From Pseudozyma flocculosa PF-1 (taxonomy: Eukaryota; Basidiomycota; Ustilaginomycetes; Ustilaginales; Ustilaginaceae): a stretch of 64,000 bases of DNA. The notes beneath the pieces were generated by a model. The model saw nothing but the letters and a program-made list of their open reading frames with translations. It had not been told where the DNA came from and made no database searches. The position numbers and the translations under genes were made by a program. The stretch is from NCBI RefSeq assembly GCF_000417875.1, contig NW_006920874.1:726817-790816 (forward strand), given 5' to 3'. Positions 43,501 through 53,300 of this stretch are shown here, one piece after another; within the stretch, counting starts at the first letter, position 1; the number at the start of each line of letters is the position of its first letter.

Positions 43501-45308
43501 GCCACTGGAGAACACCGAGCGAGGAGGATGAGGATGAGGATCGACGTGGGGCCAAATTGATCCTTGCGGCATTGTCGACGTGAGAATGCCGTAGGCTAAG
43601 GCGTCCTAGTCAGGGGTCGATGTTCCACTTTCGACGACCCTAGCGTGCGCCATTTTGGCGTCCTGGCCCGCTGCCGTAGAGCAACAGGGTGGCGGGAGAA
43701 GGCTGAAGACGACGCTACCCATACAGGTACTGTAGCAGCTTCTCGCCCTCGGAAGATCGCGGCGGTTGCGACTCGGGCATCTCGACGTCGAATGCAGCTT
43801 GCGCCGAATCATCGCTCCGCCATTTGGCAGCCACGCCTTGCTCAGTCTCACGGCGACTTGCGCTTCGATGCATGTACCGGTACCGCACCCCGTTGCTGCC
43901 CGCCCGCCCTTCACTTCTAAGTACTCTATGTACGAACCGTGTATCTTTGCTCTAGCTTGGTTTGGAATCCTCCGATGACATCCGCCGAGCGACGTATCTT
44001 CTTCTTCGTACCGGACCGGTGATTATGTGCTTCTACGGAGCCCCTGCCTCGGTAGAGGATCGGTCGGTAGAGGGCGTTGGTTCCATCGCGGACGGGGCGA
44101 GGAAGGGAATCCCGGCGCACCTCTAACGCCCGCCGAGGTGCGTCAACGCCAGCCTGTCTCATCGAGGATTGGCCACGCCCTCGACGGCCGAGCGACTTCC
44201 GTTGGCCAACTACACCGGCACATATCGGTAGCTACGGTAGGTCGCGGCCTGATCCCTTGACCATGTCTTTGTTTGACTGGCCTTCATGGCCCGAGCCAGC
44301 TTTGTCTGCGGCGATGCAAGGCCATCGAGACCTTGCGTCCTCATCGCGCATCCATCCTCGTTTCGCTGCCTGGCCTGTGCAGTACCGTGCCGTAGAAAGA
44401 ATCCGGCACGGGTCTATCCGGCAAGAGCCAAGCCGAAGGTCAGGCAACCGGGCCAAGGCGACGTCTCAGGGACAGAGTCGCTCCATAGACGTTGAAGTGC
44501 AGGGCTTGGGCGCCTGCCTGTTCTTTTGGGATGCGCTGCCTTGGTGGCAGCCGCGAAAGGCAGCCCCTTGCGGCGGGTTACAGGCAGGAAGGCGATAGCT
44601 GGCAGGCCCCAGAGGCGAGCGATCGAAAGCCCGTCTGCTGGCCGGCCCTGCTTGCGTGTCTGCTCGCAGTTCCCGCGGTCTCCGTTCCGAGATTGACCTC
44701 GCCTCTTGCAGTCCGCAGCTTTGGCGCCGCCGTCTGAGCCAGCGATATGGCACGAATTCGATCAGACTACCTACCTGGTGCCTACATACGCACCCCGAGC
44801 ATGCCACCCATCACGGCTGGTGCAGGCGCGGGGGGCAGGTGGCAAGGGACAGCTCGGGCCGAGGACCTCGCGTCCCCGCACTCTCTGGTGATGGCTGGCT
44901 GCTCGCGGGTCGTTGCTTCTGCAAAGAAGCGTCGAGGCGTCAGCAGGCAGGCGCTCGGAACAGTCGACCTGGTCGTCGAAGCAGGAATTTCAAATTTTGG
45001 CCCGCCGTCGTTTTCCGTGTTCCGCGCTTTCACCTCCTCCTCTTACCTTTTTTCGGCTCCGAGCAGCGTCGAGCGACCCGACCCTGTCCGTGGGCGGCGC
45101 TCGGAAAAATCGAGGTTCTTCCCGCGCTCTCCAGCCCGCAGCATCCAAGCAACACCGCCCCCGCACCCGCATCCCCTCGCCATCGAGCATCCTGCCCTAG
45201 CCTGACCACTTTCCTGTTCAGCATCGGTCCTATCGCGGCTCATTCCTCGCTCGCTCGGAATTCGTCAAACTTCCTCCAGATCATCTCGCGAGCAACAAGG
45301 CAGACAGG
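40580..45308. other. Gene-poor region of about 4.7 kb upstream of PKA and of uL14m
   Basis: Two genes face away from each other across this stretch. No frame resembles a known protein. Content seen: CTGGCCTGGCCTGG repeats near 42355-42378, a GCAGGCAGGCAGG tract near 42208-42222, a TACCGGTA palindrome at 43875-43882, pyrimidine-rich patches at 43385-43500 and 45030-45300, and an AATTTCAAATTTT element at 44986-44998. A frame near 43400-43583 reads like a membrane segment with a basic tail, but it has no ATG and lies in a pyrimidine run. Long regulatory leaders are plausible for PKA. Confidence 0.5.
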
Positions 45309-45906
45309 ATGTTGGGACTCAAGGCGACGATGGCCATCATCGACAACTCGGGCGGACTGGTGGCCGAATGCGTCAACGTGCTGAGGAACAAGAGCAACCA
45401 TGGCCTCGCTCGTGTCGGTGAGTGGTAGTGGACGACCCATCTCTCAGGTGCCGGTCGAGAGAGCCTGGAGCTTCTGGTCATTCTTTGGCGGCGCCTCTCG
45501 TCGCTCCAGCCTCGACCGAACGGGTCGTTCTCACGACATGCTGTGTACATACTGCGGCGATACTGACAAACAGAACGCCTGCACTCGCTGTCTCTGCCAA
45601 ATTTCAGGTGACGAGATCGTGGTTGTCATCCAAAAGGCAAGACCGATCTCCAACGCCCCCGGCCAGCCCTCGGTGTCGAACGCCAACAAGGTGCGGAGGG
45701 GCGACGTGCGACACGCCGTCGTGGTGCGGACCAAGAAGGAGATGACGCGGCCCGACGGACGGGTGATCCGGTTCGACGACAATGCGTGCGTCTTGCTCAA
45801 CAACAAGAAGGAGCCGCTGGGTACCCGCGTCAACGGCGTCGTGGCCAGCGAGCTGCGCTACACGGGCTGGGGCAAGATTGCCAGCCTGGCGCCCAAGGTC
45901 ATCTGA
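45309..45906 (+). CDS. Mitochondrial ribosomal protein uL14m (yeast MRPL38 type)
   Basis: Large-subunit ribosomal protein of the L14/L23 family, mitochondrial form. Exons 45309-45417 and 45608-45906 (intron 190 nt, GTGAGT...CAG, phase 1) give 135 residues, the normal size. The first exon encodes [16 protein letters not shown] and [12 protein letters not shown] in other words the usual start (IDNSG...AECV). The second gives [52 protein letters not shown] and the end [13 protein letters not shown], which matches the mitochondrial rather than the cytosolic protein. The exon join falls at a conserved Val-Gly position. Confidence 0.95.
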
Positions 45907-46886
45907 GCCTGGATCGGAGGGATCATTGCCTGCGACTTCACCCCGAAAGCCCTGCCGACGCCAGCAGCGATGCGATCCCGGCTCATGAAGGGGTAGGCGC
46001 AGGGCCTTCCGATCGGGGTCGCGCCGACAGTCGTTTCGGAAGCCTTTCCGTCACGGAAGCGGTCCTCCGTGGTGCGGGCCAAGGAGTAGTCTCGGTCGAG
46101 CAGCCACACCCCTTGACGATGCGCACACGACCACCCTCTTGGCTGCGCCGGCCCGCGCGTCCTGTCGGCATGGCCTGTCTCGTCCTCCCTTTCGGCCCCA
46201 AACCGGCATTCATCTTCCATCCCTTGTACTTGTACCATACACGTCGAATTAGACCCGCCCCTCATCAGGGGTGGCAGCAGCAAAGTGAGCCTATCGGTGG
46301 CTGCGTGTGTCGGGCCGCTTGCTCATCATTTCTCGATGTGCCGCTGCGTACCATGGCTGGCGCGCTCGAGCAGTCCGTAGCCGAAGGAAAGCTCTAATTT
46401 TCTTTTGGGGGTCCGGCCCCGACTTCGATATCCTTTGCCTGCGGTCATCCCGTGGACCGACACCAAGGCGCTCCTTCAAGCAATCACGACGACTACTCGG
46501 AGCATCTCCCAGACAGTGATTGGACGAGGCCGAGATCTCCTGGCCTAGGCCAAAGGATACGAACCTCAAAGGGCGGCGGCTGGTGGGGTAAGCAGCGGGT
46601 CGTGTGGAGGTTCCTCGACGAGCGTCGGGCCGACTGAAACGGCGCCATCTCGCCCGTACCCCAGCTTGGCTGCGTGCGTGCCACGGCTCCTCGCCGATGA
46701 CGGCGGCCGCCTCGGAGGAGTGGGTGGGTTGGTCAAGAGCTTGAGTCTGGCCCTCGTCTGCTGGCAGCAGCGTCGCCACCACCACCCTCCCTCGCTCCGC
46801 CTCGACCCCATCTCGCCACAGCCTCCTGCCTCATAAAGATGCCTTAACACCTCGTTTCCGCCGACCGCCTCGGACCGACTGGCAAC
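45907..46886. other. Intergenic region upstream of the acyltransferase gene
   Basis: No coding region recognised. An AATTTTCTTTTGGGGG patch lies near 46396-46411, and the last 100 bp before the ATG are pyrimidine-rich. It should contain the 3' UTR of the ribosomal protein gene and the promoter of the membrane protein gene. Confidence 0.45.
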
Positions 46887-48519
46887 ATGTACCTCGCGCC
46901 GTCCTGGATGACGCCCGAGCTGCCTTCGCAGTGGCAGCCTAGCTTCTCCCCAGCGCTGCCTCTGCTCCTCGGCCAATTCTTCTGGCTCTTCCTGCTCTGC
47001 CTGACGCTCCCATCAGCCTCGACGACGCTCAAGCTGCTCCGCCTTGCAAGCTTCCCCTTTATCGCCTACAACGCGCTGCGCATCTCGTTCGACCTCTCGT
47101 ACACGCTCGGCAACCCGCTCCGCGACGCCTCCATCCCCACTGTGACATGGGCGCTCCTCGTCAAGGCCATCGAAGTCTGCCTCGCTCTCACGCTCAACTC
47201 GCTGTACGACCCAGCAAAAGCCGGCGGCCCATGCTGGATCAAGCCTTTCCGCATCCCTACTCGGGCGGAGGAGAAGGACGCCAAGGTCAACAGCGGCGGT
47301 CCCGTGCAAGAACTGGCCTCTGGTGAGGATGAATCGGCCCTCGAATGGCGACCGGTGCCCTTTCCAAGCTGGCTATCTTGGGGCAGGATCGTCTATGCGG
47401 TCGACGTCATGTGCCTGCGACGACCGGGGACCTCGTTGCTGCTGCCCAACCAGAGAAGGGCGCTGCAGTGGTCGCAGGACGACCTCAACGCCTGGGCAGA
47501 CTACCTTCGAACAGAGCACAAGCGTCCCGAACAGGTCCCGCCGCACGCCCATGTTCACCGCTTCGGACAGGCAGAGACGTCGATCCTCACGGCCGCTGCG
47601 CAGTTCGCCTTCCTCGGTCTCGGGATGAGCTGGATCTACCTGCTGGCAAGCCCGGCAAGCAAGACGCTGTGCGCGTCCGGCCTCGTGGTCCCGGTCTCGA
47701 AGCGAGCGTCGTCGACGCTGCTCAGGATCGCACCGTGGCTCTTCCAGCGGTGCAGCTCGCCCGTCGACCTGCCGAGCTTCTTCGAGATACCTCTGGTGTC
47801 CCAGCTACTCACCGTGGCCATCTTTGGCGCGGGAGTCTGCTTCAGCACGGGGCTGCCCGAGGCGTTGCTCCTGAAGCTGTGGCGGCCTTCGCCTTCGACG
47901 GCCTACCTCCCCGCCTTTGACCGCGCCCTGAGTTCGGCCAGCATCTCGAGGCTCTGGGCGCGAGGCTGGCACCTCTTCCACTCGCGCGATTTTGTCCTCA
48001 TCTCGCGCCTTCTACCTTTTGGTCACACCCGACCGGGCAAGCTGTTCGGGAGCTTCCTCTGCAGCGCTGCGTTCCAGTAAGTCGGCAGCCAGATGCACGG
48101 ATCAGAATCCTGTCCGAACGACGTTTATTGACCTCATCGCAACTGCCGCCCTGCCCATGCCAACGACATGCCACAGCGCCTTCATCTTCTGCCGCCTCCG
48201 CAACACACCGTTGGCCATCGGGCCGACAAGCGTGGCACACAGCATGTACGATCGAGGGATGTATATCTTCTTCCTGTGCCAGGCAGGCGGCATCCTGGTC
48301 GAACGGCAGGCCCTCGATCTGATCAAGTCGACCGAATTCGCAAAGCGACACCCGCGCTTCATCCGCATGGCACGCCGGGTCTGGCTCTTCGTCGTCCTCT
48401 TTGCGCCGGGGAGGTACTTTGTCGACTCGGTGCTCTCCAAAGGCCTCATGACCAAGGCCATCATGGACGGATTCTCGCCCAGGGCGCTCTTGCTGATGGT
48501 CTGTGGCAAGACATACTGA
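46887..48519 (+). CDS. Wax-synthase-like membrane-bound O-acyltransferase
   Basis: Exons 46887-48076 and 48177-48519 (intron 100 nt, GTAAGT...CACAG, phase 2) give 510 residues. The protein is multi-spanning: hydrophobic stretches include LPLLLGQFFWLFLLCLTLP near the start, ILTAAAQFAFLGLGMSWIYL mid-protein, a C-terminal segment YIFFLCQAGG and VWLFVVLFAPG. The run SISRLWARGWHLFHSRDF followed by FGSFLCSAAFHAF fits the wax-synthase domain pattern (FW.R.WH then a conserved His), so His397, whose codon is split by the intron, is the probable catalytic His. Fungal relatives include acetyltransferases of secondary metabolism and true wax synthases, so the substrate cannot be named. The neighbours do not form a metabolite cluster. 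Confidence 0.8.
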
Positions 48520-49449
48520 CGGCCTCGAAGGGCGCGCGGTCGACATAGGCCGGGCGCGAGGTTCCCACTTCGGTCTCTGCTATCTCGTTTTCTCGCCCCC
48601 GAAACTCAGCTCGGACGACCGAGCCAGCCCCCTTTTCTTTCCTGTACCACCAACTCTGCACCGTCTAATAGCTGGCATGCGCTCTCGCACAGATAGACTC
48701 TCCTCAACACGCTGCGGTCCCATTTCCGTCCTCGCAATCTTAGAATGATAGATCGATCTGCTTCTGCCAACGACCATGACATTCCAGACCCTGCATCAAC
48801 CTGCTGCTCTCTTGGCAGATTGACCTGCCTACCGACGTCAGGCACCCGAAACGATGGTGCGGAAGCGGTGTGAACGGCCTACTTCGGCGCCGGGGTTCGC
48901 GCGGCCAAGCAGGGTCGGGAGGTCAGGCAGGGTCTCCCCGGACCTTGTCAAACTCCGCCGTCCCACTGGCGAGCGCTTGGTCATGATCCGGTTGCTCAAG
49001 TACGTACAGGCCGGCTGCTCTGCGCCAGGCAGAGACCATTTTGGAACACCGCCCTTGGCTCCCCCTACCTCACCTATTATCCTGGCTGGGCTGAAGGCGG
49101 AGGTGGGGGCGGTAGATAGAGTGGAGAGCCTTGAGAGGTTTGCGACAGTGGAGGGATGGTCAGCAGGCGGCGCGCTTGCTGGCCCCTTCGGGATCGCACC
49201 TCCGACTCTGGTCCTCCTACAGTAGCTGCTTTGCCATGTGGCTGGCCATTGAACGGGAGGAGGACCGTACGTACGTGAGGTTCCGCCAGCACAGGGGCTG
49301 AAGGATCGGTGCCAAAACCAGTCGACGACCTTCCGTGCGCCCGCCAGGTAGACCAAGGCAGACCGCGTATAAAGAAGCTCACGACTCTTCGACCCCCATC
49401 GCCGTCGCCGCTTCGATAGCACAAGCCATCGCTGCCGCCCGAGTCAACG
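48520..49449. other. Intergenic region upstream of the 160-residue gene
   Basis: The 3' flank of the acyltransferase gene and the promoter of the next gene. A GTACGTACGT element lies near 49267-49276 and a TATAAAG at 49368-49374. A minus-strand frame of 194 codons (48838-49422) lacks family features and overlaps that promoter, so it is not called. Confidence 0.45.
49368..49374 (+). promoter_or_regulatory. TATA box of the 160-residue protein gene
   Basis: TATAAAG about 76 bp before the ATG at 49450, in a region otherwise poor in A/T. The spacing would give a leader of roughly 40-50 nt. It supports a real promoter for the otherwise unrecognised downstream gene. Confidence 0.45.
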
Positions 49450-50044
49450 ATGTACCTCCCTCTGCCCTCGATCCCACCCACCTCGAGCCTACTCACCAGC
49501 CTCCTCACGGTCCTACACCTCCCCTTCCTCTTCCCGACCACCGACGATCCACGCACCGTCGCCTCGACGGCGTGCACTTTTTCCGTCGGCCCACCCGGTC
49601 CCAGCACGGGTCTCTGCCCGGCCTTCCACCACTACTGCGCCCAGACGGCAGCACGGCTCCTCGAGTCGCCCGACAGGAGGAGGGGCGACGAGGGCGGCAG
49701 GGAAGAGGATAGGGGCAAGTGGAGCAGCGGGTGCGTAGGCGGCAGCGGGGCCACCAGCGTTGGCGGCTTCATCTCGGGTTATACCGTCAGTTGCGCCGTC
49801 GAAGGCCTGGAAATGGTTCCCACCGTGAGTGTTCCCCCACTCGCACCTCTAGCCATCCCCTTCTGGCCCTCTTGCCAGCCCTTCTCCGCTCGTCCACTGA
49901 ACCGACTGTTGGCCACTACTGCTTCTCGACCTCCAGGTCTTTCCCGACTTCCTTCAGGACCAACTCACCTTTGAAGGCGAGGAGGGACCGGAAATCATTC
50001 CCTTTTCCTTTGTCGGGTGTCAGGTCTCGCCACGGCACGCATAG
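49450..50044 (+). CDS. Small unknown protein, two exons
   Basis: Exons 49450-49824 and 49937-50044 (intron 112 nt, GTGAGT...CCAG, phase 0) give 160 residues. No family recognised. The start (MYLPLPSIPPTSSLLTSLLT) is hydrophobic and Leu/Pro/Ser-rich. A Cys-containing stretch, GLCPAFHHYCAQTAARLLES, is followed by an Asp/Arg/Gly linker and then a compact, beta-like end, SGYTVSCAVEGLEMVPTVFP, DQLTFEGEEGPEIIPFSFVG, finishing CQVSPRHA. The end looks like part of a small beta-rich domain. A TATA box and good splice signals support expression. It is convergent with the PPR gene, about 260 bp apart. The alternative is a longer gene with an unseen upstream exon. Confidence 0.5.
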
Positions 50045-50306
50045 AGCAAGCATCTCCCGCGCAGCAGTCCGGCCCGACGGCGAACGCTTCCCTCGGCGAA
50101 GCCGGTCTCGGCCGCCACCGCCGTCCAGTGCGTGCAAACGTGCCCAGCCATCTCCTCGAGCTGCATCCTTGTCCTGATAGAGAGGCATGGCCCCTTTTCG
50201 TATGCATTGTTTCCGCTATGAAACGTCTACTTCATGAGCCCTACGACAGACACGCGCATGCTTGCCGCCCCTAGAATGCGCCACGCCATGGGCTCGCTTT
50301 CCCTCC

Positions 50307-53300
50307 TCATGCCGACCGGGAGAGATCTCGTCCCGCGCTCCTCTGGGCCTTTAGCCGCTTGGCCTCCTCGATTGCTTCGACCTTCTTGCGGTGCTGAGCC
50401 AGGATGTGCGCTGCGACCTTGTGCTTGGTCAGCAGCGTGTTGGCCGTCCGCCATCCCACCTGCCCTTCGCCGAAGCGCAGCCGGTCGAGCTCGTCCGTGA
50501 CCACCTGGAGCGTCTCGAAGTGCGCAAACCACGGGTTGAGCGTCATCTCAAACGCATTGTGGTCGTAAAGGTGCTGGGTCATGTTGCGGACCGCAGCGGC
50601 GCGACGCTGAGTCTCGCGCTCGCGCTCCCGGCGGCTCTTGGCAGACGAAGGCGAGGCCGCGTTGCTGGCCTGTCCATCCGTCGCTCCGCCATCCTCGAGC
50701 TTGACGTCCTCGTTGGGGTCAAAGGGCAGCGGGGTGTGAGGGTCGTCGCGGAATCGATACTCGTGCCGCCGGTTCGGAGGGTTGGCAGGCGAAGCGGTCC
50801 GGTCCTCGCCGTTGTAGAGGTACGAGGGGTACAGATCCTTCATCGACAGCGGATCGTCCTCCTGCGAAAAGCGGATGGAATGCTCGCTGCGGTGCTCCGA
50901 GCCCTGCTCGATGTCTTCGTCGTCGTCAAACTCTTCGGGAGCGATCGTACGGAATCGGTCGTCTCTGCTCTTCCGGCCGCGGTAGTCTGGTACCGGATGG
51001 TGGAGGACGCGTTCGATGACCATCATCGCCTCTTCGAGCTGGCCGGCGCGGGCCATGGCGGTGGCAAGGTTGTTCCAGTTGTGTGGGTCGAAGGCGAAGC
51101 CGTCGCGCTTGGCCCGCGACCAGATCTGTGCAATCTCGTCGTGGCGGCCGGCGGCCGACAGCAGCTGGATCATGATCGAGATGGGCATGCAGAGCATGCT
51201 GCGGCGAGCGGGATCCACATTGTGTGACGTCTCGAGGCTGAAGCCCGGCCGCCTGGACCCGTCCCTCTGCGTCTGCATCTGCTCCCGCAGGTCCTCGGCG
51301 TCGGTGAACATGCGCGAGAGGTCGATGTTGGTGTCGCGCAGAACCTGCTCGTACATGGTATCGTAGAGCTGCATCGCCTTGTCCACCTCGCCCGCCCTTC
51401 GGTAGGCGTCGAGCAGCGCCGTGAGCGTGTAGAGCGACAGGCCGGAGCCCGTCGACATCAGGCTGTCGGCAGTCTCCTCGGCCTCGTCAATCTCTCCGCG
51501 CCGGCCGTGAGCGACCAGGAGCGGCATGAACATGTTCTCGTAGGGCGGGCCCTGGCGGACAGCGGGGCTCTTCCACTTGGGCCTCTGCAGGCCTCTGACC
51601 ACCTCGTCGCTGACCAGCTGGGTGACCAGCGTGCGGGCGAGGTGGAAGTTGTCCTCATTGTCGCTGTTTGCGTAGCTCGAAACGATGGCAGACCAGGTGA
51701 TGGCGCTCGGCTCGATGCCGCGGTCTTGAAGCTCGTTGAAGTACTCCTTGGCCTCCTCGTTGTTGCCCCATCGCAGATATCCGTTGATCATGATGGTGAA
51801 GTGGTAGAGGTTGGCGCCCTGTCCCGCCCGCAGGCCGGGAGGAGGCGGCAGCCTCGCCTCGGCCTGCGTGAAGATCTCCTCGGCAATGATCATGAGGCCG
51901 GCGTCGCACGCGCTCTGGAGGACCAGCGCAAACGTGTACTCGTTCCACTCTATGCCGAGTCTGCGCATGTCGGTCGCCGTCGACATGACCGTCTGGATCG
52001 GTATCGCCCGCTTGACATAGGCCTTGAGCAGCGTGTTGTAGGTCGCCACGCTCGGCCGCAGCGAGCGCTTGGGATTGTTCTGCATCCAGCGGAAGAGCCC
52101 GATGGTGGCGTCCCACGACGAGGATTCGACATAGGCGTTGAGCAAGGCGGTCCAAGTCACCACATTGGGTTCAACGCGATCGGCGACCATGGCCTTGACA
52201 GCGTGGATGGCGCCCTCGGTATCCCGCCGCAGCGCGAAGAGATGGACGAGGATGGTGTACGTGTAGGCGTCTGGCCGCACGCCCCACTCCCTCATGCTCT
52301 CGAAGAGCTGCAGGGCCGAGTCGACGTCGGAGCCGCGCGCGTAGAGCTCCAGCAACGAGTTGAGCATCAGCACGTCCGGGACCACGTCGGCCTCGAGCAT
52401 CTCCTCCCAGCACTTGACGGCGCTCTCAACGTCGTCGGCGTTGTTGCAGCAGCGCAGCAGCGAGAAGAAGTAGGCCCGGTCGGGGCGAGCCTTGGCGGAC
52501 GGGGCGTCGGACTCGGCACCGAGGCCGTCGACATCGTAGACCTTTGCCATCTCCGCGCGGCAGCCCTGCAAGTCGCCCCGAGCGATAATGGACTCCAGCC
52601 GCGCCTGGCGTGCGACGTTGCGCGCGTAGTCGGGATCCGGTGCTTGTCGCTCCAACTCGGCCAGAGACTGTTCCATCTTCTCGATCTGAGCATGGCGAGC
52701 CCGGAACATGGCAATCGTGGCTATCGTCGACGGGCTGAGGTGCCGGTTTTCCCTCCACCCAAGCTTGGCGGCCCGCGCCATGTTCTGCGTGATGAGCCGG
52801 ATGAGAGCCTCGGTCGTGACAGTGTCCTCTTGGAAGACCGAGAGCCGGAGCGCGTACCGGGCGGCGGCCTCGTCGATCCTGGCACCGCGGCGAGTGGCGT
52901 TGCGGTAGACGTCGATGGCAGTGAGGTTGACGGAGGAGTGGAAAAAGGCAAGCATCAACTGCGTCGCGGCCGTTGAAGGGCCAAGGCTTGCCCAGTCGGC
53001 GTCTCCGATCGCCTTTTCTAGCATCTCGACTGGATCGTCGACCGCCGACATGAACTCGCCAAAGCGGGCTCCGGCGTGTTTCACAGACCTCGAGTTGACC
53101 AAGGCAAAGGCGTGTGGGTTCTTGAGAAGCCAGACGAGCATGCTGGCCTGCCGCGACGGCGCGGGCTTTGCGCGCTCGCCGGCATTGACCGGCTCAGATG
53201 GGACCAGGCCGACCGAGGGCTTGAGCTCCTCGACGGGATGCTCCTGCAACTTGGCAGCACGGAAGCGTGCATTCTGGTCCCGCGCAATCATGGCGTCGAG

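Noticed and set aside
43398..43583. Frame reading like a transmembrane helix followed by an Arg tail and acidic end
   Set aside because: No ATG and no clear upstream exon; it lies in a pyrimidine-rich run that naturally encodes Leu, Phe, Ser and Arg.
48838..49422. 194-codon minus-strand frame
   Set aside because: Random-like composition, no domain, and it covers the TATA box and leader of the 160-residue gene on the other strand.
51507..52976. 489-codon open frame on the + strand
   Set aside because: Antisense to the PPR repeats; the repeats prove the minus-strand frame.
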